NCBI GenBank assembly: GCA_041394985.1
Contig: JAWLBI010000001.1
Location: forward strand, 4,030,001-4,094,000
DNA: 64,000 bases
DNA from: JAGLON01 sp041394985
GTDB taxonomy: Bacteria; Zixibacteria; MSB-5A5; GN15; JAAZOE01
Direction of reading: 5' to 3'
Shown piece by piece: positions 15,916 through 22,933 of the stretch. Position 1 is the stretch's first letter; every line of letters starts with the position of its first letter. The notes beneath the pieces were generated by a model. It was not told the origin of the DNA and ran no database searches. It worked only from the letters and a program-made list of their open reading frames with translations. Both the position numbers and the translations under genes were made by a program.

Positions 15916-17574
15916 TTATTTCAACATGGGTATTTTGATGTCTTTTTCCTTGGCGAATGTAACTGCTTCCTTATACCCGGCGTCGGCGTGCCGCATAATC
16001 CCGGTCCCGGGGTCATTCGTCAGCACACGATTGAGCCGCTTCTTCATCATCTGGCTGCCATCGGCACAAATGACCAATCCGGCGTGGATCGAGTTGCCGA
16101 TACCGACACCGCCGCCGTGATGAATGGAAACCCAACTGGCACCCGAGGCGGTATTCAACAGGCCATTGAGCAGCGGCCAGTCGGCGATGGCATCGGAGCC
16201 GTCCAGCATCGCCTCGGTTTCACGATATGGACTGGCGACCGAGCCGCAATCCAGGTGATCGCGCCCGATAACGACCGGAGCGGAGATTTTCCCCTTTTTC
16301 ACATACGTATTCAGAATATCGCCGAAATGCGCCCGCTCGCCGTATCCCAGCCAGCAGATGCGCGCCGGGAGCCCCTGGAACGGAATCTTCTCCTGAGCCA
16401 GGCGAATCCAACGCATGAGCGATTCGTTATGCTTGAATTCTTTCATGATGATGTCATCGGTAACGGCGATATCTTTGGGATCGCCCGAGAGGGCCGCCCA
16501 GCGGAATGGGCCGCGGCCTTCGCAGAACAGCGGGCGAATGTATTCGGGAACGAATCCGGGATAGTCGAAAGCATGTTTGAGGCCGCCTTTTTTGGCCTGC
16601 CCGCGGAGATTGTTGCCGTAATCGAAAACGATGGAACCGGCCTGCTGGAAGCGCAGCATGGACTCGCAATGGCGAACCATCGAATCGTACGATCGCTTCA
16701 TATAGTCGGTAGGATTTTTCTTGCGCAACTTGAGCGCCTCGCTCATGGTCAGCCCTTCCGGCACGTACCCGTTCAGCTCATCGTGAGCCGATGTCTGGTC
16801 GGTGACGATATCGGGGATCATTCCGCGGCGGAAGATTTCCGGGAAGATCTCGGCGCAGTTGCCGACGAGACCGATGGATACCGGTTTTTTCATCGTCGTG
16901 TGCTCTTTGATAAGCTTCAACGCCTTATCGAGTGTTTTTACTTTCACATCGCAGAGATTTGTCTTGACCCGGCGATTAATACGGGCTTCGTCGACTTCGA
17001 CGATAAGAATCGAGGCGTTATTCATGGTACCGGCCAGAGGCTGGGCTGCTCCCATCCCTCCCATGCCGCCGGTGAGAATCCAGCGCCCGCTGAGGTCGCC
17101 GTTGAAGTGTTTGTTGGCCAGCGAGGCAAATGTTTCGTAGGTGCCCTGAATAATGCCCTGGGCACCGATATATATCCAACTTCCGGCTGTCATCTGGCCG
17201 AACATGATAAGTCCGAGTTTATCGAGTTGGCGGAATTTCTCCCAGGTTGCCCAGTGCGGAACCAGATGGCTGTTGGCGATGAGAACGCGCGGGGCATAAT
17301 CGTGGGTTTTGAAAATCCCGACCGGCTTTCCCGACTGAACGAGAAGTGTTTCATCGTCTTCCAGTGTTTTCAGGGACTCTATAATGGCATGAAAACAGGG
17401 CCAGTTGCGGGCAGCCTTGCCGGAACCGCCATAAATAATAAGGTTTTTCGAGTCTTCGGCGACTTCCGGGTCAAGGTTGTTTTGAATCATCCGGAAGGCG
17501 GCTTCCTGCTGCCAGCTTTTACAGGTAATTTTCGTACCGCGAGGGGCCTTTACGGGCGTATACTTCATTTTCAA
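15916..17574 (-). CDS. hutU: urocanate hydratase
   Basis: A 552-residue enzyme that converts urocanate to imidazolonepropionate using tightly bound NAD+. Conserved blocks are visible: YGGSGKAARNWPCFHAII, TAGSWIYIGAQGIIQGTYET, GGMGGMGAAQPLAGTMNNAS, DQTSAHDELNGYVPEGLT, SGDPKDIAVTD and the active-site region ICWLGYGERAHFGDILN, then SVASPYRETEAMLDGSDAIADWPLLN and WVSIHHGGGVGIGNS. Length is normal for the family. It is the first gene of a five-gene unit running into hutI, lptE, the PorV-like gene and a lipoprotein gene. Confidence 0.97.
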   Translation of the reverse strand: MKMKYTPVKAPRGTKITCKSWQQEAAFRMIQNNLDPEVAEDSKNLIIYGGSGKAARNWPCFHAIIESLKTLEDDETLLVQSGKPVGIFKTHDYAPRVLIANSHLVPHWATWEKFRQLDKLGLIMFGQMTAGSWIYIGAQGIIQGTYETFASLANKHFNGDLSGRWILTGGMGGMGAAQPLAGTMNNASILIVEVDEARINRRVKTNLCDVKVKTLDKALKLIKEHTTMKKPVSIGLVGNCAEIFPEIFRRGMIPDIVTDQTSAHDELNGYVPEGLTMSEALKLRKKNPTDYMKRSYDSMVRHCESMLRFQQAGSIVFDYGNNLRGQAKKGGLKHAFDYPGFVPEYIRPLFCEGRGPFRWAALSGDPKDIAVTDDIIMKEFKHNESLMRWIRLAQEKIPFQGLPARICWLGYGERAHFGDILNTYVKKGKISAPVVIGRDHLDCGSVASPYRETEAMLDGSDAIADWPLLNGLLNTASGASWVSIHHGGGVGIGNSIHAGLVICADGSQMMKKRLNRVLTNDPGTGIMRHADAGYKEAVTFAKEKDIKIPMLK

Positions 17575-17605
17575 CCTACCTCATCAAAAAATAATGCAAG
17601 GGTAT

Positions 17606-17634
17606 AAGGTAAAATTCCCTCCCGCAGAAGTCAA
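17606..17634 (-). promoter_or_regulatory. promoter of the hutU unit
   Basis: On the reverse strand TTGACT (17629-17634) and TACCTT (17606-17611) are 17 bp apart, about 30 bp upstream of the hutU start codon. Confidence 0.45.
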
Positions 17635-17746
17635 TCAAATTCCTGTCCCGATTGGGATTCGCGACTGCGCAATGAGGAAAAGGCGGCACGGCGGCAAGAA
17701 TAATGATACTATTGATAGCGCAATAGACTAAATATTATTGTTTTGC

Positions 17747-17774
17747 TTGACATATTTATAATTAATCTTATATT
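17747..17774 (+). promoter_or_regulatory. promoter of the thioredoxin/six-cysteine protein unit
   Basis: TTGACA (17747-17752) and TATATT (17769-17774) are 16 bp apart within a locally AT-rich stretch, 65 bp before the thioredoxin start. Confidence 0.6.
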
Positions 17775-17838
17775 TGAGACAGGGTGTCAATCAATTATCA
17801 GCTTCGAAATCATCAATAATCTACGGGAGGGATTCCAT

Positions 17839-18423
17839 ATGTCTGCCGGAAAACGGAGTTTTGTATCGACTATTGTATACATGTGTATTGGCGGCGGGAT
17901 AATTTTCGCTGCGGTCTTTTTCGGTGTTCGCGCCGGTTTGGCAGTGCGAACGAGCGGTGTGCTGGGAATAGATCCGAATAATCTGACCAACAACACGCAG
18001 CTGGTCATCGGTCAAAAACTGCCGGAGATCCAGGTCTTCTCGAACACTACTCCCGAACGGCCGCTACACGAATTATATCAGAATACAAACACCGTCGTAG
18101 CGTTCCTGATGCCGGGGTGCGGCCCCTGCGCCGAGCTTCTCACCCGTTGGCGGTTGAAACAGCTCAGTAAAAAGGCCGAGGGCTATCAGGTGATTCTGGT
18201 TGCCGCGACATCGGCAGATCTTAATGATATATCGGAAATAACGGAATTGGGCGGTGAATTTCCGATTTATATGTGTGATTTCGTCAGTCTCAATATGGCG
18301 ACGGGAATCGAAACGTTTCCGACGATTTTCGGAATAAAAAGGGATGGTTCGATAGTCTTTATTTCCAGCGGGTACAATCAATACATTGAAAACGATTTCT
18401 TTCGCGAGACATTTGACCGGTAA
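17839..18423 (+). CDS. membrane-anchored thioredoxin-like protein
   Basis: The protein has 194 residues from the ATG at 17839, which follows a GGAGGG Shine-Dalgarno; the frame extends further upstream but into the promoter. A transmembrane segment (about residues 10-34) anchors a periplasmic thioredoxin fold. FLMPGCGPCAELL carries the CGPC active site (Cys94, Cys97) and ETFPT supplies the cis-proline. It resembles TlpA/AhpC-TSA-like redoxins that reduce or isomerise disulfides of exported proteins. It is the first gene of a transcription unit with two nearly identical six-cysteine exported proteins, which are the obvious candidate substrates. That partnership is inferred from context. Confidence 0.82.
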   Translation: MSAGKRSFVSTIVYMCIGGGIIFAAVFFGVRAGLAVRTSGVLGIDPNNLTNNTQLVIGQKLPEIQVFSNTTPERPLHELYQNTNTVVAFLMPGCGPCAELLTRWRLKQLSKKAEGYQVILVAATSADLNDISEITELGGEFPIYMCDFVSLNMATGIETFPTIFGIKRDGSIVFISSGYNQYIENDFFRETFDR

Positions 18424-18426
18424 AAA

Positions 18427-18452
18427 ATCTTCTTATCGCGCGCATAGAAGAT
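18427..18452 (+). other. small hairpin between thioredoxin and first six-cysteine gene
   Basis: ATCTTCT pairs with AGAAGAT (7 bp) around a GC-rich loop. There is no T run, so it is more likely a processing or stability element than a full terminator. Confidence 0.4.
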
Positions 18453-18492
18453 AGTCGTTCCTAATCTTCACTCTTTTCATGGAGGAAATGCT

Positions 18493-18804
18493 ATGAAAAA
18501 AGCAGTCATTTTCTCATCGCTGTTCGCGATTACATTCTCGCTGGCGCTGGGAATCACGGTGATGCTGACCACGGATAATGCACATGCCATCTGGCAGTGT
18601 TCGTGGGAGTGCACGTACAGAACCTGGGCCTCAAGTGATCCCGGCGACGGAGTCATTTGCCCGGTGGACGCCTATTATGTGTACAAGCAATCGACCTGCG
18701 CCGGGGGACCGCTCAACTGCGAGAACCACAAATGGATCGTGGGCTGTGCCTGGCCCGGCGTACCGTTCTGGCGAGTCGTTTTCCCGCCGGTCCTCATCTG
18801 GTAA
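18493..18804 (+). CDS. exported six-cysteine small protein, copy 1
   Basis: A 103-residue protein starting behind a perfect GGAGG (18481-18485). Residues 1-32 form a signal sequence ending in AHA. The mature part has six cysteines at 36, 40, 56, 69, 76 and 85 and ends in aromatic and proline-rich PFWRVVFPPVLIW. The protein encoded directly downstream has the same length and identical cysteine positions (78 of 103 residues identical). The most conserved part is YYVYKQS and GGPLNCENHKWIVGC. I recognise no family. Its position after a periplasmic thioredoxin suggests that its cysteines form disulfides outside the cytoplasm. It could be a small exported binding protein, a toxin-like protein or a modified peptide precursor. 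Confidence 0.75.
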   Translation: MKKAVIFSSLFAITFSLALGITVMLTTDNAHAIWQCSWECTYRTWASSDPGDGVICPVDAYYVYKQSTCAGGPLNCENHKWIVGCAWPGVPFWRVVFPPVLIW

Positions 18805-18836
18805 TGCAATAGTGATTGAAAAAGGAGAATTTTCCA

Positions 18837-19148
18837 ATGAAGAAAGCTGTCCTCTTCTCTACGCTGTTCGTGTTCACGTTCTCGTTGGCGCTGGGCATTA
18901 CGGTCATGCTAACGACCGATGATGCGGTCGCCATCGGATTGTGCTCATTTGAGTGTTTGTATAAATACACGGAATCGAACGATCCGGGAGACGGATCAAT
19001 CTGCCCGGTTGGTTCCTATTATGTGTATAAGCAGTCCAAATGCGTCGGCGGTCCATTGAATTGTGAAAATCACAAATGGATCGTCGGCTGCTGGTGGCCC
19101 GGTATACCATTCTGGGAAGCCGTTCGGCCGCCCGTCCTTATTTGGTAA
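18837..19148 (+). CDS. exported six-cysteine small protein, copy 2
   Basis: This tandem duplicate of the preceding gene also has 103 residues and cysteines at 36, 40, 56, 69, 76 and 85. The ATG at 18837 follows an AAGGAG sequence at 18822-18827; an earlier in-frame TTG at 18816 would add seven residues absent from copy 1 and is not favoured. The signal sequence is nearly unchanged. Differences concentrate in residues 34-48, just after the signal sequence, where 11 of 15 positions around the first two cysteines vary or shift character, while the C-terminal half is almost fixed. This suggests a constant scaffold with a variable N-terminal face. Function unknown. Confidence 0.75.
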   Translation: MKKAVLFSTLFVFTFSLALGITVMLTTDDAVAIGLCSFECLYKYTESNDPGDGSICPVGSYYVYKQSKCVGGPLNCENHKWIVGCWWPGIPFWEAVRPPVLIW

Positions 19149-19169
19149 ACAGCGATCCTCTACTATCCC

Positions 19170-19205
19170 CCCCGGTTTGCTCCCCGCGAACCGGGGTATT
19201 TTTAT
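19170..19205 (+). terminator. intrinsic terminator of the thioredoxin/six-cysteine unit
   Basis: CCCCGGTT pairs with AACCGGGG (8 bp) and is followed by TATTTTTAT. It closes a three-gene transcription unit. Confidence 0.8.
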
Positions 19206-19266
19206 AACTTCCGAATTCAAAAGAGTTTATATCGTCGGCGGCGGCTCAGAAAATTGACTTTCCGGC

Positions 19267-19293
19267 TAAAACGCGCCGAGAATCTGTCGATTT
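19267..19293 (+). promoter_or_regulatory. possible sigma-28 (FliA) promoter of motAB
   Basis: TAAA (19267-19270), four bases, 11 more bases and then GTCGATTT (19286-19293) match the flagellar TAAAGTTT-N11-GCCGATAA layout in spacing and in the TAAA and G-CGAT cores. It lies 55 bp upstream of motA, a gene typically read by this sigma factor. The match is partial. Confidence 0.35.
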
Positions 19294-19347
19294 ATACGAA
19301 TAGATATCTATTTTGGGCCCCAAACGATTTGAGGGAAGCGCACAGGT

Positions 19348-20205
19348 ATGTTAATTATTGTCGGATTCATCGTCGTCATCGTTTCAGTCGTCGGCGGTTA
19401 TGTCATGGAAGGCGGAGCCATTATGGCTCTGTATCAGCCTCTCGAACTGCTTATAATCGGCGGTGCGGCCCTGGGATCGCTTATTGTTATGTCGCCGATG
19501 CCGGTGTTGAAAGACATGATTAGGCAGATTCTGGGCACCCTCGGATCGACTTACGGGAAGAAGGACTACACTGACCTTATGGTCATGTTGTATGAAATCT
19601 TCAATATTGCCCGTCGCGAAGGTCTGGTCGGACTCGAGTCACATATCGAAAAGCCGCACGACTCCGAGGTTATCAAGGCATACCCGTCATTTTTGAAAAA
19701 CCATCATGCGGTCGATTTCATGGCCGATACTATGCGTTTGATTATTACCGGTTCGGTCCAGCCGCACGAGTTGGAAGCGCTGCTCGACGTCGACCTTGAA
19801 ACGCACCACGAGGAAATCAATCATGCCCCGCATATCCTGGGAACGGTGGCAGACTCATTTCCCGGTCTCGGTATAGTGGCAGCGGTGCTTGGCGTCGTCA
19901 TCACGATGGCCGCAATCGGCGGCCCGCCGGAGGAAATCGGTCACAAGGTCGGTGCTGCGCTGGTCGGTACGTTTTTGGGTATTTTGCTTTGTTATGGCTT
20001 CGTGGGGCCATTGGCCAAGAGTATGCAGCATAAAAATGATGCCGACGGCATGTATATGGTTTGCCTGAAGCAATGCCTGCTGGCTTTTTGCAAAGGTTTC
20101 CCGCCTTCGATCGCCGTGGAATACGGTCGCAGGTCGATTCCGAATGAAGTCAGGGCGTCCTTCACCGATCTCGAAGAAGCCTGTAAGAATACCAGAAAGA
20201 GTTAA
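19348..20205 (+). CDS. motA: flagellar stator protein MotA
   Basis: The 285-residue inner-membrane protein has four predicted membrane segments, two near the N-terminus (LIIVGFIVVIVSVVGGYVM and the ELLIIGGAALGSLIVMS region) and two around residues 165-225 (FPGLGIVAAVLGVVITMAAI and ALVGTFLGILLCYGFVGPLA), with a large cytoplasmic loop. These fit MotA, which with MotB forms the ion-conducting stator turning the flagellum. It is followed after 5 bp by motB. No other flagellar genes are in the window. Confidence 0.93.
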   Translation: MLIIVGFIVVIVSVVGGYVMEGGAIMALYQPLELLIIGGAALGSLIVMSPMPVLKDMIRQILGTLGSTYGKKDYTDLMVMLYEIFNIARREGLVGLESHIEKPHDSEVIKAYPSFLKNHHAVDFMADTMRLIITGSVQPHELEALLDVDLETHHEEINHAPHILGTVADSFPGLGIVAAVLGVVITMAAIGGPPEEIGHKVGAALVGTFLGILLCYGFVGPLAKSMQHKNDADGMYMVCLKQCLLAFCKGFPPSIAVEYGRRSIPNEVRASFTDLEEACKNTRKS

Positions 20206-20210
20206 GAGCG

Positions 20211-21053
20211 ATGGCCGACGACAAAAAAGATCAACCGATAATAATCGTCAAGAAAACCATCAAAGGCGGTGGTCATCATGGCGGCGCATGGAAAGTCGCG
20301 CTCGCCGATTTCATGACGGCCATGTTCGCGCTCTTTCTCGTGATGTGGCTGGTTAATCAATCCGATTCCGTCAAGCAGGCCGTACAGGGGTATTTTCAGG
20401 ATCCGGTCGGCTATACCAAGGCCGCCAAGATGGGTTTATTGAAAGGCGGCAAAGGTGTCCTTATCGGGCAACCGCCGGGCCGAGGCAACGGCGACGATCA
20501 GTTGACTCCGGAAGAGATGATGCAGAAGGAAATGGAGCAGTTGGCGGCGCAGATTCGCCAGGCAATCAGCGAGATGCCCGGCCTCGACGTGCTGCGCAAT
20601 TATATCGAACTCGAGGTGACGCGCGAGGGCCTGCGCATTCAGCTCATTGAAGGCTCGGCCGATGTTGCCTTTTTCAAACCGGGTTCGTCGACTCTCAGTC
20701 TCAAAGGCGAATTGATCCTCAAGACCATCGCTATGGAACTGCAGAAACTGTCCAACCAGCTCGTCATCGAGGGGCACACCGACGCCGCGGACTATTCTCG
20801 TTCCGAGGATTATACGAACTGGGAGTTGTCGGCGGATCGAGCCAATGCGGCGCGGCGAGCGATGGAAACGAAACTGAATCCCGGCCAGGTATATCAGGTG
20901 CGCGGATATGCCGACAAGAAACCGCGCTTCAAAGATGATCCGTTCGATCCGCGCAATCGGCGCATCACGATTCTGGTTCTCAATCGCCAGATCGGGACCG
21001 AGCATCCGGGCGATTCTTACGATTCGCCGATTATCATGTCCCAGAGCAAGTAA
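20211..21053 (+). CDS. motB: flagellar stator protein MotB
   Basis: A 280-residue protein with a short cytoplasmic tail and one transmembrane helix, WKVALADFMTAMFALFLVMW, containing the essential ion-carrying aspartate (Asp33). The C-terminal OmpA-like peptidoglycan-binding domain shows LVIEGHTDAADYS, ELSADRANAARRAM and DPRNRRITILVL. It anchors the MotA/MotB stator to the cell wall. Spacing of 5 bp implies co-translation with motA. A strong hairpin with T run lies 30 bp downstream. Confidence 0.94.
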   Translation: MADDKKDQPIIIVKKTIKGGGHHGGAWKVALADFMTAMFALFLVMWLVNQSDSVKQAVQGYFQDPVGYTKAAKMGLLKGGKGVLIGQPPGRGNGDDQLTPEEMMQKEMEQLAAQIRQAISEMPGLDVLRNYIELEVTREGLRIQLIEGSADVAFFKPGSSTLSLKGELILKTIAMELQKLSNQLVIEGHTDAADYSRSEDYTNWELSADRANAARRAMETKLNPGQVYQVRGYADKKPRFKDDPFDPRNRRITILVLNRQIGTEHPGDSYDSPIIMSQSK

Positions 21054-21082
21054 TCGATTTTTACGACAATCACGAATTGCCA

Positions 21083-21125
21083 AATCCGTTCCGACATCGT
21101 ACTATATGTCGGAACGGATTTTTTA
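21083..21125 (+). terminator. intrinsic terminator after motB, close to the next start codon
   Basis: A 15-bp perfect stem AATCCGTTCCGACAT / ATGTCGGAACGGATT with an 8-nt loop ends in a T run (21119-21125). Only 13 bases separate it from the start codon of the hydrolase gene, so it also lies in that gene's leader. Confidence 0.88.
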
Positions 21126-21138
21126 TTTGAGGTACCGT

Positions 21139-21963
21139 ATGAAAGCGAACAGCATCTTCGTTGCATCCGATAATGAGGAAATTGCGGTCACGACATATAC
21201 GCCCGACGCCGGATCGATTGTCGGAACGATCATCTATGCCCATGGATTCAAAGGATTCAAGGACTGGGGATTCGTGCCGCATATCGGCGAGTACTTATCG
21301 AAGCGAGGATTCGTCACCGTCACGTTTAATTTTTCGCACAACGGCATCGGTCCCAATCCACTCGAATTCACGGAGGAGGATAAATTCTCCCGCAATACTT
21401 TCTCGCGAGAGATTCGCGAGTTGTCGGAAATTATCGCGGCTTGCGGGCAAGGAGAATTCGGCGCTTCCGGAGATATAGGCGTTTTGGGGCATAGCCGAGG
21501 CGGCGGCATTGCATTGTTGACGGCGGTGAATGAGCCGACGGTAAAGGCGGTCGTGACCTGGTCGGCGGTGTCGACATTCAATCGCTATTCGGATCAGATG
21601 AAAAGGGCATGGCGCGAGAAGGGATACTTCGAGGTCGCGAACAAGCGCACCGGGCAGATCATGCGGTTGAATACGACGCTCCTCGATGATATCGAAGCAC
21701 ATGGCAATTCGACGCTGAGTATTGAAAAGGCCGTCACCGGCCTGAAGAAACCGCTGTTAATCATACACGGTGGTGAGGATGAGGCGGTACCCTTCGCGGA
21801 TGCCGAGCGGCTGCGCAATTGGGCGGATGATTCATTGACCGAATTTTTGTGCGTTGAAAAAACAGGACATACGTTCGGTGCGGTACATCCATTTACCGGC
21901 AGCAATGAGAAGCTGGAGGCGACTCTTTCGAAGACAGTCGAGTTTTTCACGAAGCACATATAA
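21139..21963 (+). CDS. alpha/beta hydrolase (dienelactone hydrolase/esterase-like)
   Basis: The protein has 274 residues from the ATG at 21139, behind TGAGG; the frame continues upstream into motB but that part has no homology. Features of the alpha/beta-hydrolase fold are the oxyanion-hole HGFKGFKDWG, the nucleophile elbow GVLGHSRGGG (Ser), IIHGGEDEAVP with the acid (Asp) and TGHTFGAVHP with the histidine. Substrate unknown; such cytosolic hydrolases act on esters or peptides. No promoter fits between the terminator hairpin and the start, so expression must come through read-through or from within motB. Confidence 0.85.
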   Translation: MKANSIFVASDNEEIAVTTYTPDAGSIVGTIIYAHGFKGFKDWGFVPHIGEYLSKRGFVTVTFNFSHNGIGPNPLEFTEEDKFSRNTFSREIRELSEIIAACGQGEFGASGDIGVLGHSRGGGIALLTAVNEPTVKAVVTWSAVSTFNRYSDQMKRAWREKGYFEVANKRTGQIMRLNTTLLDDIEAHGNSTLSIEKAVTGLKKPLLIIHGGEDEAVPFADAERLRNWADDSLTEFLCVEKTGHTFGAVHPFTGSNEKLEATLSKTVEFFTKHI

Positions 21964-21965
21964 AA

Positions 21966-21990
21966 AAAGCGCCCTATGAGGGGCGCCTTT
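21966..21990. terminator. bidirectional terminator between convergent genes
   Basis: AAAGCGCCC and GGGCGCCTTT pair across a short loop, with A and T runs on both sides, between the hydrolase and the LolA-like gene that end toward each other. Confidence 0.6.
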
Positions 21991-21994
21991 GTCA

Positions 21995-22795
21995 CTAGAT
22001 TCCCGATGGTTTCTCAAACATTGTCTTATCGATATCGATGTCCAGCCTATATGAAATATCGGTAATCGTCACCGTCTGTCCGCCGACTTTCTGCTCGATG
22101 CGAGACGGCAAGCTCACGCCGCCGAATTCCTTGTAATCGAGCAGTGCGATCGAAACGGTCGTCGGCCCCATGGCCGATAATGTTTCCTGTTTCATGCCGA
22201 TAATTCTGTATGACGCGGTATCGAGGAAGATCGAATACGTTTCCGATTCGTTCAACACTACTTCGATACGCAGCGCTTTTTGACCATCGAAATCACTCAT
22301 TCCTTTGAATGCAACAATGAGATCCTTGTCATCGACATGCATCAACAGGTAGAACTGGTCGCGCTTCATCTGGTCGGCCATCATATCGGCCTGCGTCGGA
22401 GGCATCGGTTTGGCCGTCCCGGCCAATACGGTCCATCCGTCCGAACCGTTATAATACATTTCCTGCGTGACGCTGGGCGTTTTTACGAATTGCGCCATCT
22501 TATCGGGAAACACTTTCACTTCCCGGTATTGCATCGACCCCTGTTTCGAAGAATTGACGGTGCAGGTCATTTCGTAGTTTTTTGTCTTTTTAAATGTTGT
22601 GATGCCGCCGCAGGCATCGACGGATTTCATCAAGTAATCGCGCCCCTCGGATATCTCCTTCTCGGAATACACGGCGGTCTTTTTGGCCTGCATTCCTCCG
22701 GTTTCATCCTGCGGCGCCCCCTTTGCCCCCACGAACAGAAACAGTCCAATACATGCGGTCGATATGAAAACGCGCATTATTGATGTGCCGGGCAT
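21995..22795 (-). CDS. exported lipoprotein-carrier-like (LolA-fold) domain protein
   Basis: A 266-residue exported protein; an AAGGAG sequence sits at correct distance before the ATG at 22795. After the signal sequence (about 30 residues) and a spacer comes one domain of about 210 residues that also forms the C-terminus of the M16 protein encoded just upstream (22934-25063). Shared blocks are QGSM, a PNK/PDK-KVA.F/IKTP stretch, YNGSDGW or YNGVDGW, and the ending FEKPSGI or FVKPEGI. This fold is close to the outer-membrane lipoprotein-sorting (LolA/LolB-like) domain. Role unknown; it may bind lipid or peptide in the periplasm. A terminator separates it from the M16 gene, so it is a separate unit. 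Confidence 0.65.
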   Translation of the reverse strand: MPGTSIMRVFISTACIGLFLFVGAKGAPQDETGGMQAKKTAVYSEKEISEGRDYLMKSVDACGGITTFKKTKNYEMTCTVNSSKQGSMQYREVKVFPDKMAQFVKTPSVTQEMYYNGSDGWTVLAGTAKPMPPTQADMMADQMKRDQFYLLMHVDDKDLIVAFKGMSDFDGQKALRIEVVLNESETYSIFLDTASYRIIGMKQETLSAMGPTTVSIALLDYKEFGGVSLPSRIEQKVGGQTVTITDISYRLDIDIDKTMFEKPSGI

Positions 22796-22882
22796 GTGTG
22801 CTCTCCTTTTCTTTCAAATCTTGCAGTATGTTCTCCGACTCGTGCTAATTGGTTTATACGAACAGCGCAGCGGAAAAGCCAG

Positions 22883-22912
22883 AAAAAAAAGGCGCCGGAA
22901 AACCGGCGCCTT
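22883..22912 (-). terminator. intrinsic terminator of the M16 peptidase unit
   Basis: On the reverse strand GGCGCCGG / CCGGCGCC with a TTTT loop is followed by eight T. Confidence 0.9.
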
Positions 22913-22933
22913 ATTTACAGCATGCTGCGTGTA

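Noticed and set aside
15988..17607. 539-codon forward frame opposite hutU
   Set aside because: hutU on the other strand has every family motif; the antisense frame matches nothing and arises from codon bias.
17839..19148. Bacteriocin or toxin-antitoxin locus
   Set aside because: The small proteins have ordinary signal sequences and no double-glycine leader; no transporter, immunity or modification enzyme other than the thioredoxin is nearby. Kept as unknown.
19254..19523. 89-codon forward frame overlapping motA
   Set aside because: Different frame from motA, no features, and it crosses the motA start region.
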